A DNA stretch of 64,000 nt from positions 1-64,000 of the forward strand of contig NZ_CAMYOM010000034.1 in the NCBI RefSeq assembly GCF_947260015.1, read 5' to 3'. The stretch's first letter is position 1. Each line of letters starts with the position of its first letter. This DNA comes from an uncultured Eudoraea sp. (GTDB lineage Bacteria; Bacteroidota; Bacteroidia; Flavobacteriales; Flavobacteriaceae). Both the position numbers and the translations under genes were made by a program. The notes beneath the pieces were generated by a model. It was not told where the DNA came from and searched no databases. It saw only the letters and a program-made list of their open reading frames with translations. This document shows, in pieces, positions 44,469-52,891 of this stretch.

Positions 44469-46292
44469 TTAATTTTTAATATGAAACAAATGAAATGGCA
44501 ATGCTGGGTGTAATTCTACAAAATTCCACTCATCATACCAAAGATAACTATTGTCCGTGACAAGATCATGCACGGTAACCCCTTGTTCAATATTAAGGGA
44601 TAAGTCGCCAATGGGAAGTTGCAGCATTCCTCGTTGCGAATAATGCGAGTCAAGATTAATTACAACCAAAACTTCATCCGATTTATCTTCGTTCCATTTA
44701 TAGAATGCCAATAGATGGTGATTCTCAATATTGCAAAACCTGATATTGTTGGTTTGTTGTAATGCTTCATGATTTTTCCTGGCCTGGTTTAAACGAGTAA
44801 TGATTAGGATTAATTTATTTTTAATAGACCAATCCCAAAATTTCACCTCATATTTTTCTGAATTCAGATACTCTTCTTTTCCTGGCATGGCATCAGAAAT
44901 CATATACTCAAAAACTGGCCCGTATATTCCAATATTACCACATAAAGTCGCCGCCAGAGCATAACGGGCAATATGCATGGCCTCATTAGCCCCTTGCAGA
45001 TGATATGGGTTAATATCCGGAGTATTAGGCCAAAAATTTGGACGGTAATATTCCTTCATCTCTGTTTGGGTCAACTCCTGTATATATTCTATGATTTCGT
45101 GCTTGTGAACCCTCCATGTAAAATAAGTGTATGACTGCGAAAATCCCTGCTTGGCCAACTGCTGCATCACCTTAGGTCTGGAAAAGGCTTCCGCTAAAAA
45201 AAGTACATCGGGATGTTTCTTTTTAACCTCAGCAATTAACCAATTCCAAAAATAATATGGTTTGGTATGAGGATTGTCTACCCGAAATATTTGTACTCCC
45301 AGTCCAACCCATTTTAGCGTCACCGACAACAGTTCTGACCAAAGTTCTTTAAATGCCGGAGATTCAAAATGGAAGTTTACTATATCCTGATATTTTTTAG
45401 GTGGATTCTCGGCATACTGGATAGTACCGTCCGGTCTTTTTCTGAACCATTCCGGATTACTGGATATGTACGGGTGATCAGGTGCTGCCTGAAAAGCCAA
45501 ATCCAATGCAATTTCCAAATCCAGTTCTTTAGCTTTTTTCATAAGACTTTTAAAGTCTTCCTCGGTACCCAGTTCCGGATGTATTTCCTTATGTCCTCCA
45601 AGCTTAGAACCTATTGCCCATGGCACCCCAGAATCTCCTTCCTGGGCATTTGTAGTATTGTTTTTTCCTTTTCTGTTAACTTCACCAATTGGGTGTATCG
45701 GGGGTAAATAAAGTACATCGAAGCCCATATCAGCTATTTTAGGCAGTAATCGCTGGCAATCATTAAAAGAGCCATGTTTTCCATTCACAGGGGAAGATGA
45801 CCTTGGAAAAAATTCGTACCAGGTACTGAAATTTGCTTTAAGCCTGTCCACATAAACCTGAAGGTCCTCACTGGTATTAGCCAAAACACGATTTGGATAT
45901 TTAACAAATAACTTATGTAGTTTATCTGAAATAGCCTGTTTAACAACATTTTCATATAAATCTTCATTTTGAAAAGATTCAATTAAATCATCTATATACT
46001 TCTTATCAGCAGAATTTATCTTATTTGACAAGGTTTGCAAATGTTGAACACCGTCTAGAAGTTCACTGTTAACCTGCTGATTATCTTTTAACTTGGCCTC
46101 AATACCATGTTGCCAGTTTTGAGCATGATCTACCCATGCTGAAATTCTGTAAATATAAAAGCCCTGCTTGAGTACTTTAAAGGAAACCCTATGGACATCG
46201 TTGCCAAGGTGTTCCATACGTGCAGTTTTAAATGATTTCTCGGATGAGTGTTTGTATTGTAGTTCTGCCTGGATTATATCATGTCCATCCAC
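44469..46292 (-). CDS. glgE: Alpha-1,4-glucan:maltose-1-phosphate maltosyltransferase, short N-terminus
   Basis: GlgE transfers maltosyl units from maltose 1-phosphate to glucan ends. The 607-residue GH13_3 protein has 'FSTWYEFFPRS', 'GFDVLYLPPIHPIGEVNRKG', nucleophile D339 in 'FRVDNPHTK', acid E368 in 'FLAEAFSRP' and 'FWPNTPDINPYHL'. The 29-residue distance between D339 and E368 equals that in the Streptomyces enzyme (394 and 423), but numbering is 55 lower. The start is GTG, with an in-frame stop four codons upstream, and the usual first beta-strands of domain N ('RV-IE-V-P---G-YP-K') are not found. So the N-terminus is truncated, or a frameshift or deletion removed it. Confidence 0.88.
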   Translation of the reverse strand: MDGHDIIQAELQYKHSSEKSFKTARMEHLGNDVHRVSFKVLKQGFYIYRISAWVDHAQNWQHGIEAKLKDNQQVNSELLDGVQHLQTLSNKINSADKKYIDDLIESFQNEDLYENVVKQAISDKLHKLFVKYPNRVLANTSEDLQVYVDRLKANFSTWYEFFPRSSSPVNGKHGSFNDCQRLLPKIADMGFDVLYLPPIHPIGEVNRKGKNNTTNAQEGDSGVPWAIGSKLGGHKEIHPELGTEEDFKSLMKKAKELDLEIALDLAFQAAPDHPYISSNPEWFRKRPDGTIQYAENPPKKYQDIVNFHFESPAFKELWSELLSVTLKWVGLGVQIFRVDNPHTKPYYFWNWLIAEVKKKHPDVLFLAEAFSRPKVMQQLAKQGFSQSYTYFTWRVHKHEIIEYIQELTQTEMKEYYRPNFWPNTPDINPYHLQGANEAMHIARYALAATLCGNIGIYGPVFEYMISDAMPGKEEYLNSEKYEVKFWDWSIKNKLILIITRLNQARKNHEALQQTNNIRFCNIENHHLLAFYKWNEDKSDEVLVVINLDSHYSQRGMLQLPIGDLSLNIEQGVTVHDLVTDNSYLWYDEWNFVELHPALPFHLFHIKN

Positions 46293-46414
46293 GTTGTTGT
46301 CTTAACATAATAATTAGTTAGTTGGGTTTTTGTTAAAAATAGGAAATTATCTGAAATACATTACCCAATAGCCTCAATTTTTGCCGAATTACAAGATAAT
46401 CCTTTAGTATAATC

Positions 46415-46422
46415 TATTTTTG
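46415..46422 (+). promoter_or_regulatory. -7 box upstream of the collagen-like gene
   Basis: TATTTTTG matches TAnnTTTG, 95 bp before the ATG at 46517. No TTG at the right distance was found. It lies in the 224-bp divergent space between glgE and this gene. Confidence 0.35.
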
Positions 46423-46516
46423 GAACGCTTTTTGTTTCCTGGGTTAAGACAATATGTAAAATTTTAAAGAATTAAAAATACAGACTTGAAATATTAATCA
46501 TTAAACATTTACAATT

Positions 46517-47071
46517 ATGAAAAATATCAAACTACTTTTTGGCGCATTTTTAGCTTTAATTATTCTGTCCTGTGAAGGGCCGATAGGACCTCCTGGACCT
46601 CCTGGTTTTGATGGTTTAAACGGCGCGGACGGGGTTAATATTTTAGGACAGGTCCTTGAGATTGAAGGCACTTTTGATGCCGGAAATGAATATTCTCTAT
46701 TTTATGAATTTCCACAGACAATAGAAGTTTTCGAATCTGATGTTGTATTAGTTTACATTTTATGGGATGTTGCGGAAGATGGTAATGGAGAACCCCTCGA
46801 TATCTGGCGGTTATTGCCTCAAACTCGTATTTTAGCCCAAGGATTGCTTCAATACAATTATGACTTTACATTTCTGGATGTAAGTGTCTTTTTAGAATCA
46901 GATTTTGACCTTGGAACCCTTACCCCCGAATATACAGATAATCAAGTGTTTAGAATAGCCATTGTGCCGGCTGAATTTGCCCAATCCGCTAAAATGGATA
47001 CTTCGAATATTGGGGAAGTTATGAGCAGCTTAAACATAAGGGAAATAGATATTAGCAGAATACAATTGTAG
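46517..47071 (+). CDS. Collagen-like lipoprotein
   Basis: The 184-residue protein has a lipoprotein signal ('LIILSC', Cys near residue 19) followed at once by seven Gly-X-Y triplets (from 'GPIGPPGPPGFDG' to 'GADGVN'), then a domain of about 140 residues with beta-type pattern and acidic surface. Short collagen-like stalks placing a globular domain above the outer membrane are known in Bacteroidota lipoproteins. Function is unknown. It ends at a strong terminator. Confidence 0.8.
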   Translation: MKNIKLLFGAFLALIILSCEGPIGPPGPPGFDGLNGADGVNILGQVLEIEGTFDAGNEYSLFYEFPQTIEVFESDVVLVYILWDVAEDGNGEPLDIWRLLPQTRILAQGLLQYNYDFTFLDVSVFLESDFDLGTLTPEYTDNQVFRIAIVPAEFAQSAKMDTSNIGEVMSSLNIREIDISRIQL

Positions 47072-47096
47072 TAGCATCTATAAATTAAAGAAAAAT

Positions 47097-47127
47097 TATC
47101 CCCGCAATATTAATGCGGGGATTTTTT
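47097..47127 (+). terminator. Terminator after the collagen-like gene
   Basis: The stem ATCCCCGCA...TGCGGGGAT with a 6-nt AT-rich loop (47098-47121) is followed by T6. It is a clear intrinsic terminator. Confidence 0.9.
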
Positions 47128-47204
47128 TATGAAGTTATCCTTAACTTTGAAAGGTTTTGAGTTAAAAACAGTCAAATAAATAGAAAAAGAAAAATTAAAT
47201 TAGT

Positions 47205-47705
47205 ATGAAAAAGTATGTATGCATTATCCTTTTGATTTCCATGGGATGCAAAGGGGTTTCACAGGAAAAAGAAGTAGTTACTGTGGAAGGGGAAGAACAA
47301 ACAGAAGCATTTAAAGTAGTGAAATCTGAACAGGAATGGCGTAAAGAACTTACAGAAATGCAATTTTATATTCTCAGAAAAGCCGGTACTGAAAATGCCG
47401 GATCCAGTGAGTTCTTAAAAAATAAAATGGCAGGGACATATGTCTGCGCAGGATGTGGAACAGCTTTATTTAACAGCGAACATAAATTTGATTCGGGTAC
47501 GGGCTGGCCAAGTTTCGACAGAGAAATTGAGGGGAACGTAGCGTTTGATGTAGACTACAAAATTGGGTATAAAAGAACCGAAGAGCATTGTGCAGTTTGT
47601 GGTGGCCACCTTGGCCATGTATTTGAGGACGGCCCCCGGGAAACCACCGGACTGAGACATTGTATTAACGGAGCAGCCTTACAGTTTGTGCCTGAAGCGC
47701 AATAG
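47205..47705 (+). CDS. msrB: Exported peptide-methionine (R)-S-oxide reductase MsrB
   Basis: MsrB reduces the R isomer of methionine sulfoxide in proteins. The 166-residue protein has the two zinc CxxC pairs 'CAGCGTALF' and 'CAVCGGHLGHVF' and the catalytic Cys in 'RHCINGAAL'. 'GWPSF' is the substrate-loop motif. The N-terminus has a short hydrophobic stretch ending 'SMGC', which may be lipidated, so this copy probably works in the periplasm; the lipobox is not ideal. It is followed 54 bp later by the DinB-like gene. Confidence 0.93.
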   Translation: MKKYVCIILLISMGCKGVSQEKEVVTVEGEEQTEAFKVVKSEQEWRKELTEMQFYILRKAGTENAGSSEFLKNKMAGTYVCAGCGTALFNSEHKFDSGTGWPSFDREIEGNVAFDVDYKIGYKRTEEHCAVCGGHLGHVFEDGPRETTGLRHCINGAALQFVPEAQ

Positions 47706-47759
47706 ACCACAATCTGTTAAATACAACTATTATAGGTTTTCATCCAGGCAAAGTAAAAT

Positions 47760-48224
47760 ATGAAACTACAGACAGATTACATCAATAGTTTATTATTTGA
47801 ATGCAAGCGCTATAAATCCCTTGTTGACAATACTTTTATGCAACTGGAGGCTTCAGAAATTCATTGGAAATATGATAGTTCCGGTAACAGCATTGCGATA
47901 CTGGTAAAGCATTTATCAGGGAATATGCTTAGCAGGTGGACTAACTTTCTTATGGAGGATGGTGAAAAAAAATGGAGACACAGGGACTCGGAATTTGAAG
48001 CGTCATACAAGACAAAAAAGGAAATGCTTGTTGCCTGGGAAAGAGGTTGGAACTGCTTTTTTGATGCCCTTAAACAACTAAATCCGGAGAATTTTGAAAA
48101 TAAAATTAAAATAAGAAACGAACCTCACACGCTTACACAGGCCTTAAACAGGCAATTAGCCCATTATTCCTATCACATTGGTCAAATAGTACTACTTGTT
48201 AAGACTATTAAGGGTGAAAACTGA
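47760..48224 (+). CDS. DinB-like / DUF1572 family protein
   Basis: The 154-residue four-helix protein has the metal-type histidines of the DinB/YfiT superfamily: one in 'LVKHLSGNMLSRW' near residue 48 and a pair in 'LAHYSYHIGQIVLL' near residue 136 (HxxxH). DUF1572 is its closest named family. Enzymes of this superfamily are often thiol-dependent transferases, but no reaction is assigned here. It may be co-transcribed with msrB. Confidence 0.82.
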   Translation: MKLQTDYINSLLFECKRYKSLVDNTFMQLEASEIHWKYDSSGNSIAILVKHLSGNMLSRWTNFLMEDGEKKWRHRDSEFEASYKTKKEMLVAWERGWNCFFDALKQLNPENFENKIKIRNEPHTLTQALNRQLAHYSYHIGQIVLLVKTIKGEN

Positions 48225-48331
48225 GTGTCACTTTCCATTCCTAAAGGCGAATCAAAAGCATTTAACAAAGTAAAATTCAAAGATTAATTTAAGATTCTTA
48301 ACGAAGTTTCTAAGCTTTCAATTTGGTTTTG

Positions 48332-48339
48332 TAACTTTG
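48332..48339 (+). promoter_or_regulatory. -7 box of lpdA
   Basis: TAACTTTG matches TAnnTTTG and lies 35 bp before the ATG. A TTTC 21 bp upstream may serve as a weak -33 element. This spacing and AT-rich context are typical for flavobacterial promoters. Confidence 0.55.
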
Positions 48340-48374
48340 CGACCTCATAAATCTGAATCACAAAAAATACTGGA

Positions 48375-49766
48375 ATGGGCAAATTCGATATTATTGTTTT
48401 AGGGAGTGGACCTGGAGGTTATGTAACCGCAATAAGAGCATCACAACTTGGATTTAAAACTGCTATTATAGAAAAAGAGAATCTGGGTGGTGTATGTTTA
48501 AATTGGGGATGTATCCCTACCAAGGCCTTATTAAAATCGGCCCAGGTATTTGAATATTTACAACATGCCGCAGATTACGGGCTAAAGGTAGATGGAGTAG
48601 ATAAAGACTTTGATGCAGTTGTAAAACGAAGCAGAAATGTGGCTGATGGAATGAGCAAAGGGGTTCAATTTCTTATGAAGAAAAATAAAATTGAAGTTAT
48701 TAATGGTTTTGGAAAATTGGCCCCCGGAAAGAAGGTAGTTGTTACAGATACAGAAGGTAAGGATACAGAGTATAGTGCAGAACATATAATTATTGCCACA
48801 GGAGCCAGAAGCAGGGAACTGCCGGCTTTACCTCAGGATGGGAAAAAAATTATTGGTTACCGCAAGGCTATGACTTTGGAGAAACAACCCAAGAAAATGA
48901 TAGTTGTGGGAAGTGGCGCCATAGGAATTGAATTTGCCTATTTCTATAATGCTATGGGGACCGACGTAACGGTTGTTGAATTTTTACCAAATATTGTTCC
49001 CGTAGAAGACGAAGAGGTTTCGAAACAATTGGAACGCAGTTTCAAGAAAGCTGGAGTCAAAATTAAAACCTCATCTGAAGTTACTCATGTTGACACCTCC
49101 GGAGAAGGAGTTAAAGCTACCGTAAAAACCCTCAAAGGAGAAGAAATTCTTGAAGCCGATATAGTGCTTTCTGCAGTGGGCATTAAATCAAATATTGAAA
49201 ATATTGGCCTGGAAGAAGTAGGTATAGCTACCGATAGAGATAAAATTCTTGTAAATGATTTCTACTTAACCAACATCCCGGGTTATTATGCCATTGGCGA
49301 TGTTACCGCCGGTCAGGCACTTGCACATGTTGCTTCTGCCGAGGGTATACTTTGTGTGGAAAAAATAGCCGGAATGCACGTAGAACCGCTAGATTATGGG
49401 AATATTCCCGGTTGTACCTACTGCATGCCGGAAATTGCGTCTGTTGGCCTCACAGAGAAACAAGCTATAGAAAAAGGCTATGAACTCAAAGTTGGTAAAT
49501 TCCCTTTTTCTGCAAGTGGTAAAGCACAAGCTTCGGGGAATGCCGATGGTTTTGTAAAAGTGATTTTTGATGCAAAATATGGCGAATGGTTAGGTTGCCA
49601 TATGATAGGTGCCGGTGTAACAGATATGATTGCGGAGGCCGTGGTTGCACGGAAATTAGAAACAACTGGTCATGAAATCCTGAAGGCAGTTCACCCACAC
49701 CCTACGATGAGTGAAGCAGTAATGGAAGCTGTCGCAGAGGCCTATGGTGAAGTTATACACCTCTAA
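48375..49766 (+). CDS. lpdA: Dihydrolipoyl dehydrogenase (E3)
   Basis: The 463-residue flavoprotein reoxidises dihydrolipoamide of 2-oxoacid dehydrogenase complexes with NAD. The FAD motif 'VLGSGPGGYVTAIRA' is followed by the redox disulfide in 'GGVCLNWGCIPTKALL', the NAD motif 'VVGSGAIGIEFA', 'YAIGDVTAGQALAHVA', and the C-terminal active-site 'HPHPTMSEAVMEA'. It stands apart from genes for E1 or E2, so it may serve several complexes. It has a promoter-like TAACTTTG box. Confidence 0.97.
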   Translation: MGKFDIIVLGSGPGGYVTAIRASQLGFKTAIIEKENLGGVCLNWGCIPTKALLKSAQVFEYLQHAADYGLKVDGVDKDFDAVVKRSRNVADGMSKGVQFLMKKNKIEVINGFGKLAPGKKVVVTDTEGKDTEYSAEHIIIATGARSRELPALPQDGKKIIGYRKAMTLEKQPKKMIVVGSGAIGIEFAYFYNAMGTDVTVVEFLPNIVPVEDEEVSKQLERSFKKAGVKIKTSSEVTHVDTSGEGVKATVKTLKGEEILEADIVLSAVGIKSNIENIGLEEVGIATDRDKILVNDFYLTNIPGYYAIGDVTAGQALAHVASAEGILCVEKIAGMHVEPLDYGNIPGCTYCMPEIASVGLTEKQAIEKGYELKVGKFPFSASGKAQASGNADGFVKVIFDAKYGEWLGCHMIGAGVTDMIAEAVVARKLETTGHEILKAVHPHPTMSEAVMEAVAEAYGEVIHL

Positions 49767-49789
49767 CAAAGAAAATTCATTAGATTTTG

Positions 49790-50077
49790 ATGCTTAAAAC
49801 ATTTCGAGTTAGCGCGATTCTGGAAGGTATTTCCTATTTGCTTTTATTTAGTTTTAGTATGCCCTTGAAATATTGGGCAAACATCACTGAACCTAATGTT
49901 TATATTGGTTATATACATGGCTTTTTGTTTATAGCTTATATGATTTTTGGTTTAACCTTTGCTATGGAAAGGAAAATAGCTCCTAAAAAAATTGTCATGC
50001 TTGTGTTGGCTTCTCTTCTGCCTTTTGGTACTTTCTACATGGACGAGAAATATCTCAAACCTCTTTCATCACTATAA
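49790..50077 (+). CDS. DUF3817 small membrane protein
   Basis: The 95-residue protein has three membrane helices with the DUF3817 pattern 'FRVSAILEGISYLLLF', 'MPLKYW', 'GYIHGFLFIAYM' and 'LLPFGTFYMDEKYL'. The family is found widely and has no known function. I start at ATG 49790 instead of the TTG one codon before. It follows lpdA by 23 bp and overlaps the end of aroQ by 6 bp on the other strand. Confidence 0.82.
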   Translation: MLKTFRVSAILEGISYLLLFSFSMPLKYWANITEPNVYIGYIHGFLFIAYMIFGLTFAMERKIAPKKIVMLVLASLLPFGTFYMDEKYLKPLSSL

Positions 50078-50485
50078 AAAACTTCGGATTGCAAGTTCAT
50101 AACTTTTCAATCCAAAACCCAAAATAACCCCTTTGGCACCGGAAGAGATATAGGAGACATGTCTGAAGTCCTCACGTTTGTGAGTATTAGAAATATGAAC
50201 TTCAACCACAGGAGTATTAATTGCTTTTACAACATCACCCAAACCCACAGAAGTATGGGTATAAGCAGCTGCGTTAAGTATGATCCCGTCATAGGAAAAA
50301 CCAACTTCCTGTATTTTATCTATGAGTTCTCCTTCTATATTGGATTGATAATATTCCAGCTGTAGTTCACTAAATTTTGACTGAAGTTCTGCAAAGTAGG
50401 AATCAAAGGTTGTACTGCCATAGACTTCAGGTTCTCTTTTTCCCAGAAGGTTAAGGTTTGGGCCGTTTATAATAATAATTTTCAT
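50072..50485 (-). CDS. aroQ: 3-dehydroquinate dehydratase, type II
   Basis: AroQ removes water from 3-dehydroquinate in the shikimate pathway. The 137-residue length and 'IIINGPNLNLLGKREPEVYG' start are diagnostic; catalytic Tyr lies in 'VYGS', 'EGELIDKI' and 'ILNAAAYTHTSVGLGD' follow, and 'VEVHISNTHKREDFRHVSYIS' holds His and Arg of the active site. I use ATG 50485, since the 17 codons upstream are not family sequence. It is divergent from xerD. Confidence 0.95.
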   Translation of the reverse strand: MKIIIINGPNLNLLGKREPEVYGSTTFDSYFAELQSKFSELQLEYYQSNIEGELIDKIQEVGFSYDGIILNAAAYTHTSVGLGDVVKAINTPVVEVHISNTHKREDFRHVSYISSGAKGVILGFGLKSYELAIRSFL

Positions 50486-50691
50486 AAGGCTAAAAGTAAT
50501 AAAATGTATAGTGCAAAAAAAGCACATGAAATACACTTCGTTTTTAATGTTGTTCTAGCTAGTTATTCCGTTGATTTACTCGTATATCAAAACTGGTTAA
50601 ACCCGTTTCTTTAGCAAGCTGTAATTCTTAATCAGCAGGATAAAAAAACTCTAATCATAAAATTAAAAGAAACAAGCAATATCTTTATACT

Positions 50692-51591
50692 ATGAATTGG
50701 AATAAGGCCATAACAGATTTTGAATACTATTTAAAGATAGAAAGAGGTTTAGCGACTAATTCCATTAGCAATTATATAAGGGATGTTGAAAAATTAAAAT
50801 TATTCCTGAAAAATAATGGAATAGATAAAACTCCTATATCCCTGGATCGTGAAACCTTGCAACTCTTTATCTATGAAGTGGCCAAAGAGGTGGGGCCAAG
50901 ATCTCAGGCCCGCATAATTTCCGGATTAAAAAGTTTTTTTAATTATTTAGTTTTTGAAGATTACCGAAGGGATACTCCTTTAGATTTAATAGAATCTCCC
51001 AAAATAGGCCGAAAACTGCCAGATACACTTTCTACAGAGGAAATAAACAGTCTTATTAACGCTATTGATTTATCTAAACCCGAAGGTGAGCGTAACAGAG
51101 CCATGTTGGAAACACTCTATGGATGCGGGCTAAGGGTCTCAGAATTGACCGGACTCAGGATATCCGATCTATTTTTTGAAGAAGATTTTATTAAAGTGAC
51201 CGGAAAGGGAGATAAACAGCGTTTTGTTCCAATAAGTGATGTAAATAAAAAATATATCAACATCTACCACAAACAGGTTCGCAGTCATCAACTAATTCAA
51301 AAGGGATTTGAAGATATTCTATTTCTCAATCGAAGAGGAAAGCAACTTACCCGTGCTATGCTTTTTACTATCATCAAACAACTGGCTATCAAAATTGGTC
51401 TTTCAAAAAGTATTAGCCCGCATACCTTCAGACATTCATTTGCTACACATTTATTGGAAAATGGCGCCGACTTGCGCTCTATCCAGCAAATGTTGGGCCA
51501 CGAAAGTATTACCACTACGGAAGTATATATGCATTTAGACAGAACACATCTGGCTGAAGTGGTTAACAAATTTCATCCAAGACAAAACTAA
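50692..51591 (+). CDS. xerD: Tyrosine recombinase XerD
   Basis: XerD with XerC resolves chromosome dimers at dif. The 299-residue protein has the N-terminal SAM-like domain ('FEYYLKIERGLATNSISNY') and the catalytic residues Arg in 'GLRVSELTGLRISD', His and Arg in 'SPHTFRHSFATHLL', His in 'MLGHESI' and Tyr in 'TEVYMHLD'. The length and lack of nearby repeats or cargo fit a housekeeping Xer rather than an integrase. No dif-like 28-bp site was recognised in the window. Confidence 0.93.
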   Translation: MNWNKAITDFEYYLKIERGLATNSISNYIRDVEKLKLFLKNNGIDKTPISLDRETLQLFIYEVAKEVGPRSQARIISGLKSFFNYLVFEDYRRDTPLDLIESPKIGRKLPDTLSTEEINSLINAIDLSKPEGERNRAMLETLYGCGLRVSELTGLRISDLFFEEDFIKVTGKGDKQRFVPISDVNKKYINIYHKQVRSHQLIQKGFEDILFLNRRGKQLTRAMLFTIIKQLAIKIGLSKSISPHTFRHSFATHLLENGADLRSIQQMLGHESITTTEVYMHLDRTHLAEVVNKFHPRQN

Positions 51592-51692
51592 TTACTATCT
51601 TCTCTTTTCCTTTATAATCAATGGTTTTAAATCTTTAGATGAAGTATTTCATTTGTTCCGGAAAAAATATGTTTACATTTTATGTGAAAGCA

Positions 51693-51716
51693 TGTAACAA
51701 TCCGGAAATAAAACCT
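51693..51716 (+). promoter_or_regulatory. Candidate ECF-type promoter element (TGTAACAATCC)
   Basis: TGTAACAATCC lies at 51693-51703, 44 bp before the GTG start of the second ECF gene. It matches the element before the first ECF gene in 10 of 11 bases, and AAAT follows at the same distance. A TTCCGGAA palindrome (51656-51663) and TCCGGA (51701-51706) also lie here. Confidence 0.5.
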
Positions 51717-51747
51717 ACTAATAGTTAATTTACTACCAACCCGAAGC

Positions 51748-52242
51748 GTGAACAAAGAACTGGAACACAAATTTGTTACAGAACTTGAGAACAATCAAAA
51801 TATTGTTCACAAGGTATGTAGTTTATACACAACAAACAGGGATGCTCATAACGATCTTTTTCAGGAAATAACCATACAGCTATGGAAAGCTTACCCGAAA
51901 TTCAGAGGAGATTCTAAATTCAGTACATGGATGTACAGAGTAGCTTTAAATACAGCTATTACACTGTACAGAAAATCCAAAAAAAGTATAAAAACACAGG
52001 ATTTTGATTCTGTGATGTTTAGAATTAAAACAGACGAATATGATGCCACTGAAGAACAACAACTACAGTTAATGTATAAAGCAGTACGACAGTTGGGAGA
52101 TATTGAAAAAGCATTGGTTTTTCTTTACCTGGAAGACAAAGATTACCGGGAAATTTCTGAGACATTGGGAATTAGTGAGGTGAATGCCAGGGTAAAAATG
52201 AACCGCGTTAAAAATAAACTTAGAACCATACTTAATCCCTAA
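51748..52242 (+). CDS. ECF-family RNA polymerase sigma factor (second)
   Basis: The 164-residue protein has sigma region 2 ('DAHNDLFQEITIQLWKAYPKF', 'FSTWMYRVALNTAITLYRK') and region 4 ('LVFLYLEDKDYREISETLGISEVNARVKMNRVKNKL' across residues 125-160). The start is GTG, as no ATG precedes the conserved region. It lies 4 bp before a four-helix membrane protein gene that may be its regulator. The upstream motif is shared with the first ECF gene of this window. Confidence 0.9.
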   Translation: MNKELEHKFVTELENNQNIVHKVCSLYTTNRDAHNDLFQEITIQLWKAYPKFRGDSKFSTWMYRVALNTAITLYRKSKKSIKTQDFDSVMFRIKTDEYDATEEQQLQLMYKAVRQLGDIEKALVFLYLEDKDYREISETLGISEVNARVKMNRVKNKLRTILNP

Positions 52243-52246
52243 GATT

Positions 52247-52891
52247 ATGATGGATGAATTAGAATTACTAAAGAAGGATTGGCAAAAGAAGGAGGAACAC
52301 CATCCTAAATTGTCATATGACGAAATTTACAGGATGATTAAAAAGAAGTCGTCATCCACTGTAAAATGGATTTTTTACATAAGTATAATCGAATTTGTCT
52401 TTTGGGCGGTGCTCAATTTAATTTCCTATAGTAAGGAATCACTGGAGCTCGAAAAGACATGGCATATCTATGAAATTACATCCACCCTGACAGTGATAAA
52501 TTATATCGTACTAATTTATTTTATTTATAAATTTTATACCAATTACAAACTCATATCCTTAACGGAATCTTCAAAAAAATTAATGAAAACCATCCTGAAT
52601 GTTAAAAGAACAGTCACCCAATATGTATGGTTTAACATAGGAATATTTGTAGCTTATTTAATTGTAAGTCTGTATGGTAATCTTAACTATGGTTTGAATA
52701 GTGAAAAAATTGCAGAAGCCGCTTCTCAGGCAGGAAATGAAACGCTTTTTTGGGTAATGCTTACTGGAATGGTCCTCGTAGCTATTACCATTGTTCTTAT
52801 GTTGATCTGGTTTTTTTATAAATTGCTCTATGGAATACTTCTCAGCAGACTTCGAAAAAACTATACTGAATTAAAGAAGCTGGAAGTTTAA
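52247..52891 (+). CDS. Four-helix membrane protein, possible anti-sigma partner
   Basis: The 214-residue protein begins with about 40 polar residues ('LELLKKDWQKKEEHHPKLSYDEI' split in the first 30) and then has four membrane helices near residues 41-62, 78-98, 122-144 and 165-195. Such genes directly downstream of ECF sigma genes in flavobacteria are candidates for membrane-bound anti-sigma factors, with the N-terminal part binding sigma. No known motif supports this directly. Its stop overlaps the convergent acyltransferase gene by 4 bp. Confidence 0.65.
   Translation: MMDELELLKKDWQKKEEHHPKLSYDEIYRMIKKKSSSTVKWIFYISIIEFVFWAVLNLISYSKESLELEKTWHIYEITSTLTVINYIVLIYFIYKFYTNYKLISLTESSKKLMKTILNVKRTVTQYVWFNIGIFVAYLIVSLYGNLNYGLNSEKIAEAASQAGNETLFWVMLTGMVLVAITIVLMLIWFFYKLLYGILLSRLRKNYTELKKLEV

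Noticed and set aside
46364-46471. 36-codon minus-strand open stretch upstream of glgE ('SVPKIDYTKGLSCNSAKIEA' in part)
   Set aside because: It looked like the end of a lost gene, but it has no start codon and I recognise no family. It is kept only as context for the glgE truncation.
50692-51591. Integrase of a mobile element
   Set aside because: The tyrosine recombinase has XerD length and motifs, with no att repeats, tRNA gene or cargo beside it.
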